A stretch of 64,000 nt of DNA, taken from contig CACDII010000002.1 in NCBI GenBank assembly GCA_902552985.1, positions 115,353-179,352 of the forward strand, given 5' to 3'. This DNA is from an uncultured Pelagibacteraceae bacterium. GTDB lineage: Bacteria; Pseudomonadota; Alphaproteobacteria; Pelagibacterales; Pelagibacteraceae. Shown here in pieces: positions 14,289 to 20,841 of this stretch (its first letter is position 1; the number at the start of each line of letters is the position of its first letter). The notes beneath the pieces are model-generated. The model had not been told where the DNA came from, did not search any database, and saw only the letters and a program-made list of their open reading frames with translations. The position numbers were made by a program, and so were the translations under genes.

Positions 14289-15664
14289 ATCATTTTTTTT
14301 GGATCAATAATTTTGTCATATTCTTTTTCATTTATTAAACCACTTTTTAAAGTTTCATGTTTTAGAGTAGTTTTATTTTTTAATGCGCGTTTTGCAATTT
14401 TTGCAGCATTATCATAGCCAATTCTTGGTGTTAGCGCTGTTACTAACATTAAAGAATTATCTAATAATTCTTTAATTCTATTTTTGTCAGCTTTTAGTCC
14501 AGATATACAATATTTAGCAAAACTTTTTGTACTATCTGATAAAATTTTTATTGATTGAAGTATGTTATGAATAATTAAAGGTTTAAAAACATTTAATTCA
14601 AAATGTCCATGTGATCCAGCCATAGTAATTCCATTATGATTTCCAATTACTTTAACGCAAACCATAGTAACCGCTTCGCACTGTGTTGGGTTAATTTTAC
14701 CTGGCATAATTGATGACCCGGGCTCATTCTCTGGTAAAATTAATTCTCCATATCCTGCTCTAGGACCCGAACCTAAGAATCTAATATCGTTAGCTATTTT
14801 CATTAGACAAACTGCTGTTGTATTTAAAGTTCCAGAAAAATTAACTAAAGAATCGTGAGCTGCCAAAGCTGCAAATTTATTTTTTGCTGGTTTAAATGGC
14901 AATTTAGTAATTTTTCTTATTTCATTTATAATTTTTTTGTCAAAATTTTTTTTTGTATTAATACCAGTTCCAACTGCTGTACCGCCTTGGGCTAAGTAAT
15001 AAATTTCATTTAAAGCATTTTTTATTCTATCAATACTTTTTTCTAATTGAGATTGATATCCTGAAAATTCTTGTCCTAGAGACAATGGAGTAGCATCCTG
15101 AAGGTGTGTTCTTCCAATTTTTACAATTTTATTAAATTGTTTAACTTTTTTTTTTAGCTGATTATTTAATAAATTAAGCGAGGGAATTAAGCGGTCTTTT
15201 GTTTGTAATGCTATAGCAATATGCATTGCCGTAGGAAAAACATCGTTAGTAGATTGTGATCTATTAACATGATCGTTGGGGTGTACAGGTTTTTTAGTAC
15301 CTTTTTTTCCTCCTAATATTTCAATTGCTCTATTTGCAATTACCTCATTAACATTCATATTCGTTTGAGTTCCAGAGCCTGTTTGCCAAACTTTCAAAGG
15401 AAAATTATCATCCATTTTTCCTTGTATTATTTCGTTAGAAGCTTTTACAATTGCTACTGAAACTTTCTTATCAATATCTTTATTTTTATAGTTAACAATT
15501 GCTGCAGCTTTTTTTATAATTGCAATTGACTTAATTAAAACTGGTCTAACTAAAAAATCACCAATATCAAAGTATTTTTTTGATCTTTGTGTTGATGCAC
15601 CCCAGTATTTATCTGAAGGAACACTTATTTTTCCGAGACTGTCAAATTCTTTTCTGAATTTCAT
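14276..15664 (-). CDS. fumC: Fumarate hydratase, class II
   Basis: Converts fumarate to L-malate in the TCA cycle as a homotetramer. The 462-residue sequence carries '[17 protein letters not shown]', '[19 protein letters not shown]', '[10 protein letters not shown]', and the fumarase/aspartase signature '[16 protein letters not shown]' with its catalytic serine. The start '[20 protein letters not shown]' and the 'QTERS'-like '[11 protein letters not shown]' distinguish FumC from aspartase and argininosuccinate lyase. Monocistronic and divergent from the MazG-like gene, with 66 bp between starts. Confidence 0.96.
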   Translation of the reverse strand: MKFRKEFDSLGKISVPSDKYWGASTQRSKKYFDIGDFLVRPVLIKSIAIIKKAAAIVNYKNKDIDKKVSVAIVKASNEIIQGKMDDNFPLKVWQTGSGTQTNMNVNEVIANRAIEILGGKKGTKKPVHPNDHVNRSQSTNDVFPTAMHIAIALQTKDRLIPSLNLLNNQLKKKVKQFNKIVKIGRTHLQDATPLSLGQEFSGYQSQLEKSIDRIKNALNEIYYLAQGGTAVGTGINTKKNFDKKIINEIRKITKLPFKPAKNKFAALAAHDSLVNFSGTLNTTAVCLMKIANDIRFLGSGPRAGYGELILPENEPGSSIMPGKINPTQCEAVTMVCVKVIGNHNGITMAGSHGHFELNVFKPLIIHNILQSIKILSDSTKSFAKYCISGLKADKNRIKELLDNSLMLVTALTPRIGYDNAAKIAKRALKNKTTLKHETLKSGLINEKEYDKIIDPKKMIYPA

Positions 15665-15730
15665 ATTTTATTTGGATTCAACCTAATGAATCTTATACAT
15701 TAATTTTCATACAAATCATATAGGAGCATT

Positions 15731-16102
15731 ATGACAAATTTTGAAAAAGTGGGTCTATTTATGACAACATTTGGTCAAGAAGTAAAAACTAAACCAAGTT
15801 TAAGTTCTGAAAAAATAAATAGTTTAAGAATTAATTTAATAGAAGAAGAATTAGAAGAATTTAAACAAGCAATAAAAAATAAAGATTTAAAAGAAGCAGT
15901 TGATGCGTTGACTGATATTTTATACGTTACTTACGGTGCCGGACATGCATTTGGTGTAAATCTTGATCAATGTTTTGAAGAGGTGCAGAAGTCTAATATG
16001 AGCAAATTAGGCGAAGATGGAAAACCAATTTATAATGAAATTGGCAAAGTAATGAAAGGTTCTAATTATTTTAAACCTGATTTATCAAAATTTATAAAAT
16101 AA
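15731..16102 (+). CDS. MazG-like nucleotide pyrophosphohydrolase
   Basis: A 123-residue all-alpha NTP pyrophosphohydrolase of the MazG/PRA-PH superfamily. The metal-binding pattern is visible as 'LIEEELEEFKQAI' followed by 'EAVDALTDILYVTYGAG', that is E-x2-E-E spaced from E-x2-D. The C-terminal part 'VQKSNMSKLGEDGKPIYNE' matches single-domain family members that act on dNTPs or related nucleotides. It probably serves as a house-cleaning enzyme; the substrate is unknown. A good ribosome site (AGGAG) lies just before the ATG. Its stop lies 2 nt before the first copy of the ssrA-derived 25-bp repeat, so it marks the chromosome side of the insertion locus. Confidence 0.8.
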   Translation: MTNFEKVGLFMTTFGQEVKTKPSLSSEKINSLRINLIEEELEEFKQAIKNKDLKEAVDALTDILYVTYGAGHAFGVNLDQCFEEVQKSNMSKLGEDGKPIYNEIGKVMKGSNYFKPDLSKFIK

Positions 16103-16104
16103 TA

Positions 16105-16129
16105 GGGGCGTTCTGTTGCCAGGTGCCCC
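16105..16129 (+). repeat. Core repeat copy 1 (ssrA-terminal hairpin duplicate)
   Basis: A 25-bp sequence that begins GGGGCGTTC and ends GGTGCCCC, identical to 16931-16955 and to the ssrA terminator hairpin at 17640-17664. The ends GGGGC/GCCCC pair, and an inner CTG-GCAA-CAG (read on the minus strand) forms a GNRA-type tip. The A just before it is also shared by all three copies. This is the copy furthest from ssrA, so it would be the outer attachment site next to the chromosome. Only 2 nt separate it from the MazG-like stop codon, and it may also serve that gene as a terminator. Confidence 0.85.
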
Positions 16130-16170
16130 GAACTTTGTACCATTATTCGCGAATAATTTGAATTGAAAAA
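16130..16170 (+). repeat. Shared 41-bp left arm of islet A with 16-bp palindrome
   Basis: Starts GAACTTTGTA right after the core and ends GAATTGAAAAA. It matches 16956-16996 in islet B with one mismatch (C versus A at the eleventh base) and is absent beside the ssrA copy of the core. Inside is the perfect palindrome ATTATTCGCGAATAAT (16142-16157). Being attached to the left core of both islets, it belongs to the elements and not to the chromosome. It could be a protein-binding site or part of the recombination site, or the promoter region of the cargo. No function is proven. Confidence 0.75.
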
Positions 16171-16183
16171 CGACAATTTTAAC

Positions 16184-16214
16184 TAAAATCCCGATCATAT
16201 CCCGTACAGAATTT
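16184..16214 (+). repeat. Islet A left arm-type repeat pair
   Basis: Two tandem copies of a 9-bp motif, TCCCGATCA at 16189 and TCCCGTACA at 16200, with exactly 11-bp periodicity, in a 31-bp block that recurs at 16861-16891 with two mismatches. The first motif begins 60 bp after the core. The period of about one helical turn would place two bound protein subunits on the same DNA face. The position and layout resemble arm-type sites bound by the N-terminal domain of lambda-like integrases; that role is inferred. Confidence 0.7.
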
Positions 16215-16233
16215 TTGTGTTAATATAGAAGAT

Positions 16234-16407
16234 ATGAAAACATTTCAAAAATTTTTTAGATATAGAGTGTCATATGAAAATATTGATAAATATGTGAACC
16301 TAGTTCTTAAAACTTTAGATCCTGATGATGAGGTTTATGTTCATTATGAAGAAGAAGATAACTCTCAATTTGTGAAAATTGAAGTTTTAGATAGAATCTT
16401 GCATTAA
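16234..16407 (+). CDS. Islet A small acidic protein of unknown function (57 aa)
   Basis: An ATG-started 57-residue reading frame beginning MKTFQKFFRY and ending KIEVLDRILH. The first half is basic and aromatic, the second is strongly acidic ('DPDDEVYVHYEEEDNS'). There is no signal peptide, membrane span or known motif, so it is probably a small soluble protein. Its stop TAA shares one base with the ATG of the membrane protein gene (TAATG), which implies translational coupling and a joint role. I do not recognise a family. The position as first gene of a small ssrA-linked islet makes a cargo function such as immunity or a partner for the membrane protein conceivable, but nothing shows it. Confidence 0.6.
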   Translation: MKTFQKFFRYRVSYENIDKYVNLVLKTLDPDDEVYVHYEEEDNSQFVKIEVLDRILH

Positions 16408-16841
16408 TGAATTCAATAATCAAATCATTGTTTAAACATACACCTCTAACGAATGTTAATAAATTATTTAAAAAAAAAGATCTTTTTATTATTGTCCCAA
16501 TAGCCATAATAATTTTTTCATTTATCATATATGGTATAGCAATATGGACTTCACTTTTTATTATAGTATATGAGAATGGCTTTTCTTTTTATGGAGTTTT
16601 GGATATTGCAGCAGGTCAATGGGCAGAATTTATATCTTCTTATACACCGCAATGGTTGAAATCTTGGTCTGATTGGCCGTCTATAATTTTAAATTTATTA
16701 TGGACTACCTTTATAGGGTTTCTTCCAACAATGCTTGTTTTGATATGGGGAACTATAATAATAATTCGTGCTGCTGCTTATTTACTTGGTTTTATTGGAC
16801 ATTTTTTTTTAATTTTAAAAAAATGGATTCTAGATCAATAA
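16407..16841 (+). CDS. Islet A membrane protein of unknown function (144 aa)
   Basis: A 144-residue protein with a basic N-terminus (about 25 residues) and two or three hydrophobic spans at roughly residues 26-48, 91-112 and 115-138. The stretch between, about residues 58-90, contains many Trp ('AAGQWAEFISSYTPQW', 'SDWPS') and probably lies on the periplasmic face. No enzymatic motif is visible and the family is not recognised. It overlaps the 57-aa gene by one base, and both lie between the paired arm-type repeats, so they form the whole cargo of islet A. It ends 20 bp before the right-hand repeat block. Confidence 0.65.
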   Translation: MNSIIKSLFKHTPLTNVNKLFKKKDLFIIVPIAIIIFSFIIYGIAIWTSLFIIVYENGFSFYGVLDIAAGQWAEFISSYTPQWLKSWSDWPSIILNLLWTTFIGFLPTMLVLIWGTIIIIRAAAYLLGFIGHFFLILKKWILDQ

Positions 16842-16860
16842 GATGTTTATCAACTATTAA

Positions 16861-16891
16861 TAAAATCCCGTACATATCCCGTACAGAATTT
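16861..16891 (+). repeat. Islet A right arm-type repeat pair
   Basis: A 31-bp block matching 16184-16214 with two mismatches, holding TCCCGTACA twice, at 16866 and 16877, 11 bp apart and in the same orientation as the left pair. It ends 43 bp (16888-16930) before core copy 2. The right pair of islet B keeps the same distance (42 bp) to its core although the motif differs, so the spacing looks constrained. Confidence 0.7.
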
Positions 16892-16930
16892 ATTAACGAT
16901 AATATTTAAAGGTTTATTTTTGGTTATTAA

Positions 16931-16996
16931 GGGGCGTTCTGTTGCCAGGTGCCCCGAACTTTGTAACATTATTCGCGAATAATTTGAATTGAAAAA
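16931..16996 (+). repeat. Core repeat copy 2 plus shared left arm of islet B
   Basis: The 25-bp core (16931-16955, identical to copies 1 and 3) followed by the 41-bp arm (16956-16996) seen in islet A with a single mismatch. The 16-bp palindrome ATTATTCGCGAATAAT recurs at 16968-16983. After 16996 the two islets diverge completely, so the shared block is a unit of about 66 bp. It is the junction between the two tandem islets. Confidence 0.85.
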
Positions 16997-17015
16997 TCTA
17001 TAATTTAATAAATAG

Positions 17016-17037
17016 TGTGCCACTACTGTGCCAAAAT
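17016..17037 (+). repeat. Islet B left arm-type repeat pair
   Basis: TGTGCCACTAC at 17016 and TGTGCCAAAAT at 17027: a 7-bp TGTGCCA motif with 11-bp periodicity, starting 61 bp after the core end (60 bp in islet A). It recurs before the right core at 17576-17597 in the same orientation. Motif sequence is unrelated to the islet A repeats, spacing is the same. Confidence 0.7.
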
Positions 17038-17076
17038 TCACAATATTAAATTTTATATAGAATTTTATTATAAAGC

Positions 17077-17574
17077 ATGAAAAAAATTATATTATTATTA
17101 ATTTTAATACCTAGTATCTCTTTTGGTGGCACGATGAATATGATAGGTGAAAAAGGAGATCCAGCTGAAGTTTCTAAAGTTATCGTAGTTAAAATGTACG
17201 ATAATTATTATGAGCCAAATAAATTTGAAATAAAGAAAAACCAAACTATAAAGTTTATTGTTTATAATTATGGGGAACTAGTTCATGAATTTAATATTGC
17301 TACTAAAGCAATGCACCTGAAACACCAACCAGAAATGATGAAAATGGTAGAAAATCAAATATTATTAGTTGATAGAATTGATAAAAAAAAAATGAAAGAA
17401 TTATCAAAAAAAGATCATTCTATGAGTCATTCTCACTCTAATAGCGTGTTGTTAGAGCCGAACCAGAGTGCTGAATTAATTTGGAAATTTAATACTAATG
17501 CTTATCTTGAGGCGGCGTGTAACGTTCCCGGTCACTACGAGGCGGGCATGATTGCAAAAATAAATAATTTATAA
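17077..17574 (+). CDS. Secreted cupredoxin-like type-1 copper protein (islet B cargo)
   Basis: A 165-residue exported protein with a signal peptide at residues 1-18 ('MKKIILLLILIPSISFGG'). The mature part is a plastocyanin-like beta barrel. The first copper ligand is the His of 'GELVHEFNI', and the other three follow in 'CNVPGHYEAGM', a C-x4-H-x4-M type-1 site. An insertion has Met and His clusters ('HQPEMMKM', 'DHSMSHSHSN') that could bind extra copper. Such proteins carry electrons or buffer periplasmic copper. The gene is alone inside islet B and its stop codon lies 1 bp before the right repeat pair. Whether it serves copper tolerance or respiration cannot be told. Confidence 0.82.
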   Translation: MKKIILLLILIPSISFGGTMNMIGEKGDPAEVSKVIVVKMYDNYYEPNKFEIKKNQTIKFIVYNYGELVHEFNIATKAMHLKHQPEMMKMVENQILLVDRIDKKKMKELSKKDHSMSHSHSNSVLLEPNQSAELIWKFNTNAYLEAACNVPGHYEAGMIAKINNL

Positions 17575-17575
17575 T

Positions 17576-17597
17576 TGTGCCACTAGTGTGCCAAAGA
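17576..17597 (+). repeat. Islet B right arm-type repeat pair
   Basis: TGTGCCACTAG at 17576 and TGTGCCAAAGA at 17587, 11 bp apart, direct repeats of the pair at 17016-17037. The pair ends 42 bp (17598-17639) before the ssrA-end core. Its tightness to the cargo stop codon (17574) shows how little free sequence the islet carries. Confidence 0.7.
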
Positions 17598-17639
17598 TAA
17601 ATTTAACAGAATAAAATAAAGAAAATATTTGATTAAAAA

Positions 17640-17664
17640 GGGGCGTTCTGTTGCCAGGTGCCCC
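17640..17664 (-). terminator. ssrA terminal hairpin and core repeat copy 3
   Basis: On the minus strand the hairpin GGGGC ... GCCCC with a CTG-GCAA-CAG tip is followed by TTTTT (17635-17639), a good intrinsic terminator for ssrA. The same 25 bp occurs at 16105 and 16931 beside other flanks, so it also appears to be the recombination core for the two islets. In the outer copies the T-run is weaker or interrupted. Confidence 0.8.
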
Positions 17665-17897
17665 AAAACCCCGTTACTTAATTAATAAATTAATTAAGCA
17701 GCAAGAGCAAATTTATCATTTGCAATTATAATTTAGCCCGTCACGGTGGAACAATCCCGAACGAAAGAATAGCCTTTAGACACCCGTCGATCCTAGTTCA
17801 CCCCCGTAAGTTGAATATGGTGGAGGTGGTGGGTACTGCCCCCACGTCCGTAATGCTTATTACGAAATTCGTTTATCGTCGTAGTTGGAAAACCAAC
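17640..17897 (-). ncRNA. ssrA: tmRNA, circularly permuted two-piece form
   Basis: Minus strand. The acceptor piece comes first (about 17897-17818): a GTTGG-TTTT-CCAAC hairpin, a T arm GTGGG-GGCAGTA-CCCAC (17845-17829), the 7-nt acceptor strand CACCTCC and the encoded ACCA end at 17818. A 12-nt spacer follows. The coding piece starts at 17805 with GGGGGTG, which pairs with CACCTCC and yields the G3-U70 wobble recognised by alanyl-tRNA synthetase. The tag is coded at 17723-17694 and reads ANDKFALAA then TAA. Permuted two-piece tmRNA is typical of alphaproteobacteria. It rescues stalled ribosomes by trans-translation. Exact processed ends are not known from sequence; smpB is not in the window. 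Confidence 0.95.
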
Positions 17898-17903
17898 ATT
17901 AAT

Positions 17904-17931
17904 AATATAAAACCTAATACTGAAGATTCAA
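17904..17931 (-). promoter_or_regulatory. Probable ssrA promoter
   Basis: On the minus strand, TTGAAT (17931-17926), a 16-bp spacer and TATATT (17909-17904). Transcription would begin near 17897, right at the acceptor-piece hairpin. thyX starts divergently at 17942, so the small gap holds promoters for both strands. Confidence 0.5.
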
Positions 17932-17941
17932 TAAGTAATTC

Positions 17942-18889
17942 ATGAAATTAACTAAAGAACAAACACAAGAAATTAAGGATCAGCAGTCTCAAAGTAATAA
18001 AACTAAAAGAATTACAGTACCAGAACTGGAAAAAATTTTATATGAAGCAATTCCAATTTTGGATCACGGTTTTATTAGAGTAGTTGACTATATGGGTGAT
18101 GATACGTCAATAGTTCAAGCAGCTAGAGTTTCTTACGGAAAAGGAACAAAAAAAGTATCAACTGACTCTGGTTTAATAAAATATTTAATGAGACATTGGC
18201 ACAGCACACCTTTTGAAATGTGCGAAATTAAATATCATATTAAATTACCTATATTCATAGCAAGACAATGGATTAGACACAGAACAGCAAATGTTAATGA
18301 GTATTCAGCAAGATATTCAATTTTAGATAAAGAATTTTATTTACCTTCTACAGAAAATTTAGCCGCACAATCCCAAATTAATAGACAAGGAAGAGGGGAT
18401 GTTCTTAAGGGAGAACAAGCAACAAAAGTTTTAGAATTATTAAAAAATGATGCTGAACGAACTTATAACAATTATGAAGAAATGCTTAACCAACGATATG
18501 ATGGAACAGTGATTGATGAAAAAAAAGTTGGATTAGCAAGAGAGCTTGCTCGAATGAATTTAACTTTAAATACCTATACTCAATGGTATTGGAAAACAGA
18601 CTTATTAAATTTAATGAATTTTTTAAGACTTAGAGCCGATCATCATGCTCAGTATGAAATAAGAGCATATGCTGATGCTATGTTAGATACAGTAAAAAAA
18701 TGGGTTCCAATTACATATGAAGCTTTTATGGATTATAGAGTTGGTGGAACTGAGGTTTCTGCTAAAGGAAAAAAAGTTATTCAAAAATTAATTAAAGGCG
18801 AAAAAATTACTATAGAACAATCTGGTTTATCTAAAAGAGAGTGGAATGAGTTAATGGAAGCTTTTGATCTCAAGGATAAGTTGATTTAA
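17942..18889 (+). CDS. thyX: Flavin-dependent thymidylate synthase
   Basis: Makes dTMP from dUMP using FADH2, NADPH and methylenetetrahydrofolate. The ThyX signature RHR-x7-S is seen as '[11 protein letters not shown]' at about residues 113-123. The C-terminal '[20 protein letters not shown]' carries the conserved substrate-binding residues. The 315-residue protein has a somewhat long N-terminus (residues 1-35, charged) compared with minimal ThyX. The start ATG lies just after the divergent ssrA promoter. The 3' end overlaps the mrp frame by 20 nt on the other strand. Confidence 0.96.
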   Translation: MKLTKEQTQEIKDQQSQSNKTKRITVPELEKILYEAIPILDHGFIRVVDYMGDDTSIVQAARVSYGKGTKKVSTDSGLIKYLMRHWHSTPFEMCEIKYHIKLPIFIARQWIRHRTANVNEYSARYSILDKEFYLPSTENLAAQSQINRQGRGDVLKGEQATKVLELLKNDAERTYNNYEEMLNQRYDGTVIDEKKVGLARELARMNLTLNTYTQWYWKTDLLNLMNFLRLRADHHAQYEIRAYADAMLDTVKKWVPITYEAFMDYRVGGTEVSAKGKKVIQKLIKGEKITIEQSGLSKREWNELMEAFDLKDKLI

Positions 18890-19694
18890 TTTTTTCAGCT
18901 AAACTTAAATAAATCTTTGAAATTTCGTGATCTGGATTATCCTCGACAATTGGCATTCCGAGATCTCCTTGTTTTCCAACTTCAGGATTAATTGGAATTT
19001 CTCCTAAAAAATTTTTATCAAATTCCCGAGCAGTTCTTTGAACACCACCATTACCAAATATAGAATATTTTTTTCCATCATCTCCAACAAAGTGACTCAT
19101 GTTATCAACTAAACCAATTATTTTTACTCCAAGTTTATCGAACATTTTAATTCCTCGTTTTACATCTTGTAGAGCCAACTCTTGTGGAGTTGATATTATA
19201 ATTACTCCATCCATTTTAATTTCCTGAGAAAATGTTAGTTGTGTATCTCCTGTTCCAGGAGGCATATCAACGATAATAAAATCTAAATTATTCCATGAAA
19301 CTTTTTGAGTAAAAGTTTTAATTGCACTAGTAACCATAGGTCCACGCCATATCATTGGAGTTTGTTCTTCTGTTAAAAATCCAATAGACATACATTGTAT
19401 GTCATACTTATTTATTGGAGTTAAAGTTTTGCCATCGCTTTTTGGTTTTTCATTTATTGAAAATAATTTAGGTAAAGATGGGCCGTAAATATCGGCATCT
19501 AACAAACCTACCTTGCATCCATTTTTTTTTAGCGCTAATGCAATATTAGATGCAAAAGTTGACTTACCTACACCACCTTTTGCACTCGAAATTGCTATTG
19601 TATACTTGGTTCCAATAATTGGTTTTTTTTCAAAGGTTTTACCACCCATTTTTTTCTTTAGTGCTTCATTATGGCTTATATTTTCATCATTCAT
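18870..19694 (-). CDS. mrp: Mrp/ApbC-family P-loop ATPase (iron-sulfur cluster carrier type)
   Basis: A MinD-like ATPase with deviant Walker A '[18 protein letters not shown]', switch/Walker B '[17 protein letters not shown]' and '[15 protein letters not shown]', the standard Mrp signatures. It lacks the N-terminal MIP18-like domain of longer homologues. The usual C-x2-C pair before the 'IFGNGG' motif is replaced ('[17 protein letters not shown]'), so cluster binding by that pair is not possible. The frame opens to an ATG at 19745 that overlaps the hflK start codon on the other strand; ATGs at 19730 and 19694 are likelier because they leave room for promoters. I chose 19694 ('[18 protein letters not shown]'). 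Confidence 0.88.
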   Translation of the reverse strand: MNDENISHNEALKKKMGGKTFEKKPIIGTKYTIAISSAKGGVGKSTFASNIALALKKNGCKVGLLDADIYGPSLPKLFSINEKPKSDGKTLTPINKYDIQCMSIGFLTEEQTPMIWRGPMVTSAIKTFTQKVSWNNLDFIIVDMPPGTGDTQLTFSQEIKMDGVIIISTPQELALQDVKRGIKMFDKLGVKIIGLVDNMSHFVGDDGKKYSIFGNGGVQRTAREFDKNFLGEIPINPEVGKQGDLGMPIVEDNPDHEISKIYLSLAEKIKSTYP

Positions 19695-19743
19695 ATAACC
19701 ATCATAACTTGTTTTTCCCGTTAAAGACATTATATAGATTGTC

Positions 19744-20841
19744 ATGGTCGATGATTTTAAAAGCAGAGGAGGCAGTCCTTGGGGAAACCCTCCAGGTGGA
19801 GATGGAAATGGATCAGGAAGAGGAGGTCCAAGACCACCAGATATCGACGCGATTATTAGAGAAATTCAAAATAAAATAAATAAATTTTTGCCCGGTGGTA
19901 GTAAATCAGGTGGTAAACCCATTGGACTAATTTTAATTATTTTAGCGTTAGTCTGGGTAGCTAGCGGTTTATATAGAGTACTACCAGATGAACAGGGCGT
20001 AGTTCTTAGATTTGGAAAATTTGTTAAAACCACTCAACCAGGATTGAATTATCACATTCCTATGCCGATAGAGAGCGTTCAAACTCCAAAGGTAACAAAA
20101 GTAAATAGAATGGATATTGGTTTTAGATCAGAAAGAGATAGTGGTTTTACATCAGGAGCAGTAGCCGATGTACCAGAAGAAAGTTTAATGTTAACTGGAG
20201 ACGAAAATATAGTGAATATTGATTTCTCAGTTTTTTGGGTAATCAAAGATGCTGGAAAATTTTTATTTAAAATTCAAGACCCACAAGGAACAGTTAAAGC
20301 AGCAGCAGAAACTGCTATGAGAGAAGTAATAGCAAAAAGTAATATTCAACCTATTTTAACTGAAGGAAGAGCAAAAATAGAATTAGAAACTCAAGAAATC
20401 ATTCAAGCAATTTTAGATGAGTACAATAGTGGAATTCAAGTAACTCAAGTTCAAACTCAAAAAGCAGATCCACCAGATCAAGTAATTGATGCGTTTAGAG
20501 ATGTGCAAGCTGCAAGAGCAGATATGGAAAGATCTAAAAATGAAGCAGAAGCTTATGCTAACGACGTTATTCCAAGAGCAAGAGGTGAAGCACAAAAAAT
20601 TCTACAAGCAGCTGAAGCATATAAAAAAGAAGTAGTTGCAAAAGCTGAAGGTGAGGCAAGTAGGTTTATTTCTATTTATAAAGAATATGCAAAAGCAAAA
20701 GAAGTTACACAAGAAAGAATGTATTTAGAGACAATGGAAAAAGTTTTAGCAGATATAGACAAAGTAATAATTGACAAAAATTCAGGCTCTGGCGTAGTGC
20801 CTTATTTACCACTGCCTGAACTTAAAAAGAAAGTAGAATAA
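19744..20841 (+). CDS. hflK: Membrane protease regulator HflK
   Basis: A 365-residue SPFH/band 7 protein. A Gly/Pro-rich cytoplasmic N-terminus (residues 1-50) precedes one membrane span (about 56-78, 'PIGLILIILALVWVASGLY'). The SPFH domain ('VLPDEQGVVLRFGKFVKTTQPGL' region) and a long coiled coil rich in Ala/Glu follow. With HflC it forms a cage around FtsH and modulates its proteolysis. The stop overlaps the hflC start by one base (TAATG), typical for this pair. Confidence 0.95.
   Translation: MVDDFKSRGGSPWGNPPGGDGNGSGRGGPRPPDIDAIIREIQNKINKFLPGGSKSGGKPIGLILIILALVWVASGLYRVLPDEQGVVLRFGKFVKTTQPGLNYHIPMPIESVQTPKVTKVNRMDIGFRSERDSGFTSGAVADVPEESLMLTGDENIVNIDFSVFWVIKDAGKFLFKIQDPQGTVKAAAETAMREVIAKSNIQPILTEGRAKIELETQEIIQAILDEYNSGIQVTQVQTQKADPPDQVIDAFRDVQAARADMERSKNEAEAYANDVIPRARGEAQKILQAAEAYKKEVVAKAEGEASRFISIYKEYAKAKEVTQERMYLETMEKVLADIDKVIIDKNSGSGVVPYLPLPELKKKVE

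Larger units (their letters stand above)
16105..16930 (+). mobile_element. Islet A: putative non-autonomous integrative element at the ssrA 3' end
   Basis: An 826-bp unit bounded by two copies of the 25-bp ssrA terminal hairpin sequence (16105 and 16931). It opens with a 41-bp arm shared with islet B, carries inside each end a pair of 11-bp-spaced TCCCG(T/A)(A/T)CA repeats, and holds two overlapping genes. No recombinase, transposase or replication gene is present. Duplication of the 3' end of a tmRNA gene is the usual footprint of tyrosine-recombinase integration. The paired repeats sit where arm-type integrase sites are expected. The structure is seen directly; integration and mobilisation by an enzyme encoded elsewhere are inferred. 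Confidence 0.6.
16931..17639 (+). mobile_element. Islet B: putative non-autonomous integrative element adjoining ssrA
   Basis: A 709-bp unit between core copies 2 (16931) and 3 (17640, the ssrA gene end). It has the same plan as islet A: core, 41-bp shared arm, an 11-bp-spaced repeat pair, cargo, and a second repeat pair 42 bp before the next core. Here the repeat motif is TGTGCCA(C/A) in place of TCCCGTACA. The only gene is a secreted copper protein; there is no recombinase. Tandem stacking of two units at one site is what successive insertions at the ssrA-proximal core would yield. Mobility is inferred. Confidence 0.6.

Noticed and set aside
16307..16528. Minus-strand frame of 73 aa in islet A
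   Set aside because: It lies across the TAATG junction of the two plus-strand genes, has no family resemblance, and the plus-strand pair explains the DNA better.
16850..17041. Minus-strand frame of 63 aa at the islet junction
   Set aside because: It runs through the core, palindrome and repeat pairs, which are explained as DNA sites, and it has no protein-like features.
16105..17664. Three regularly spaced identical repeats as a CRISPR array
   Set aside because: Spacing is 709-826 bp with genes between, no cas genes are near, and the repeat is the ssrA terminator hairpin.
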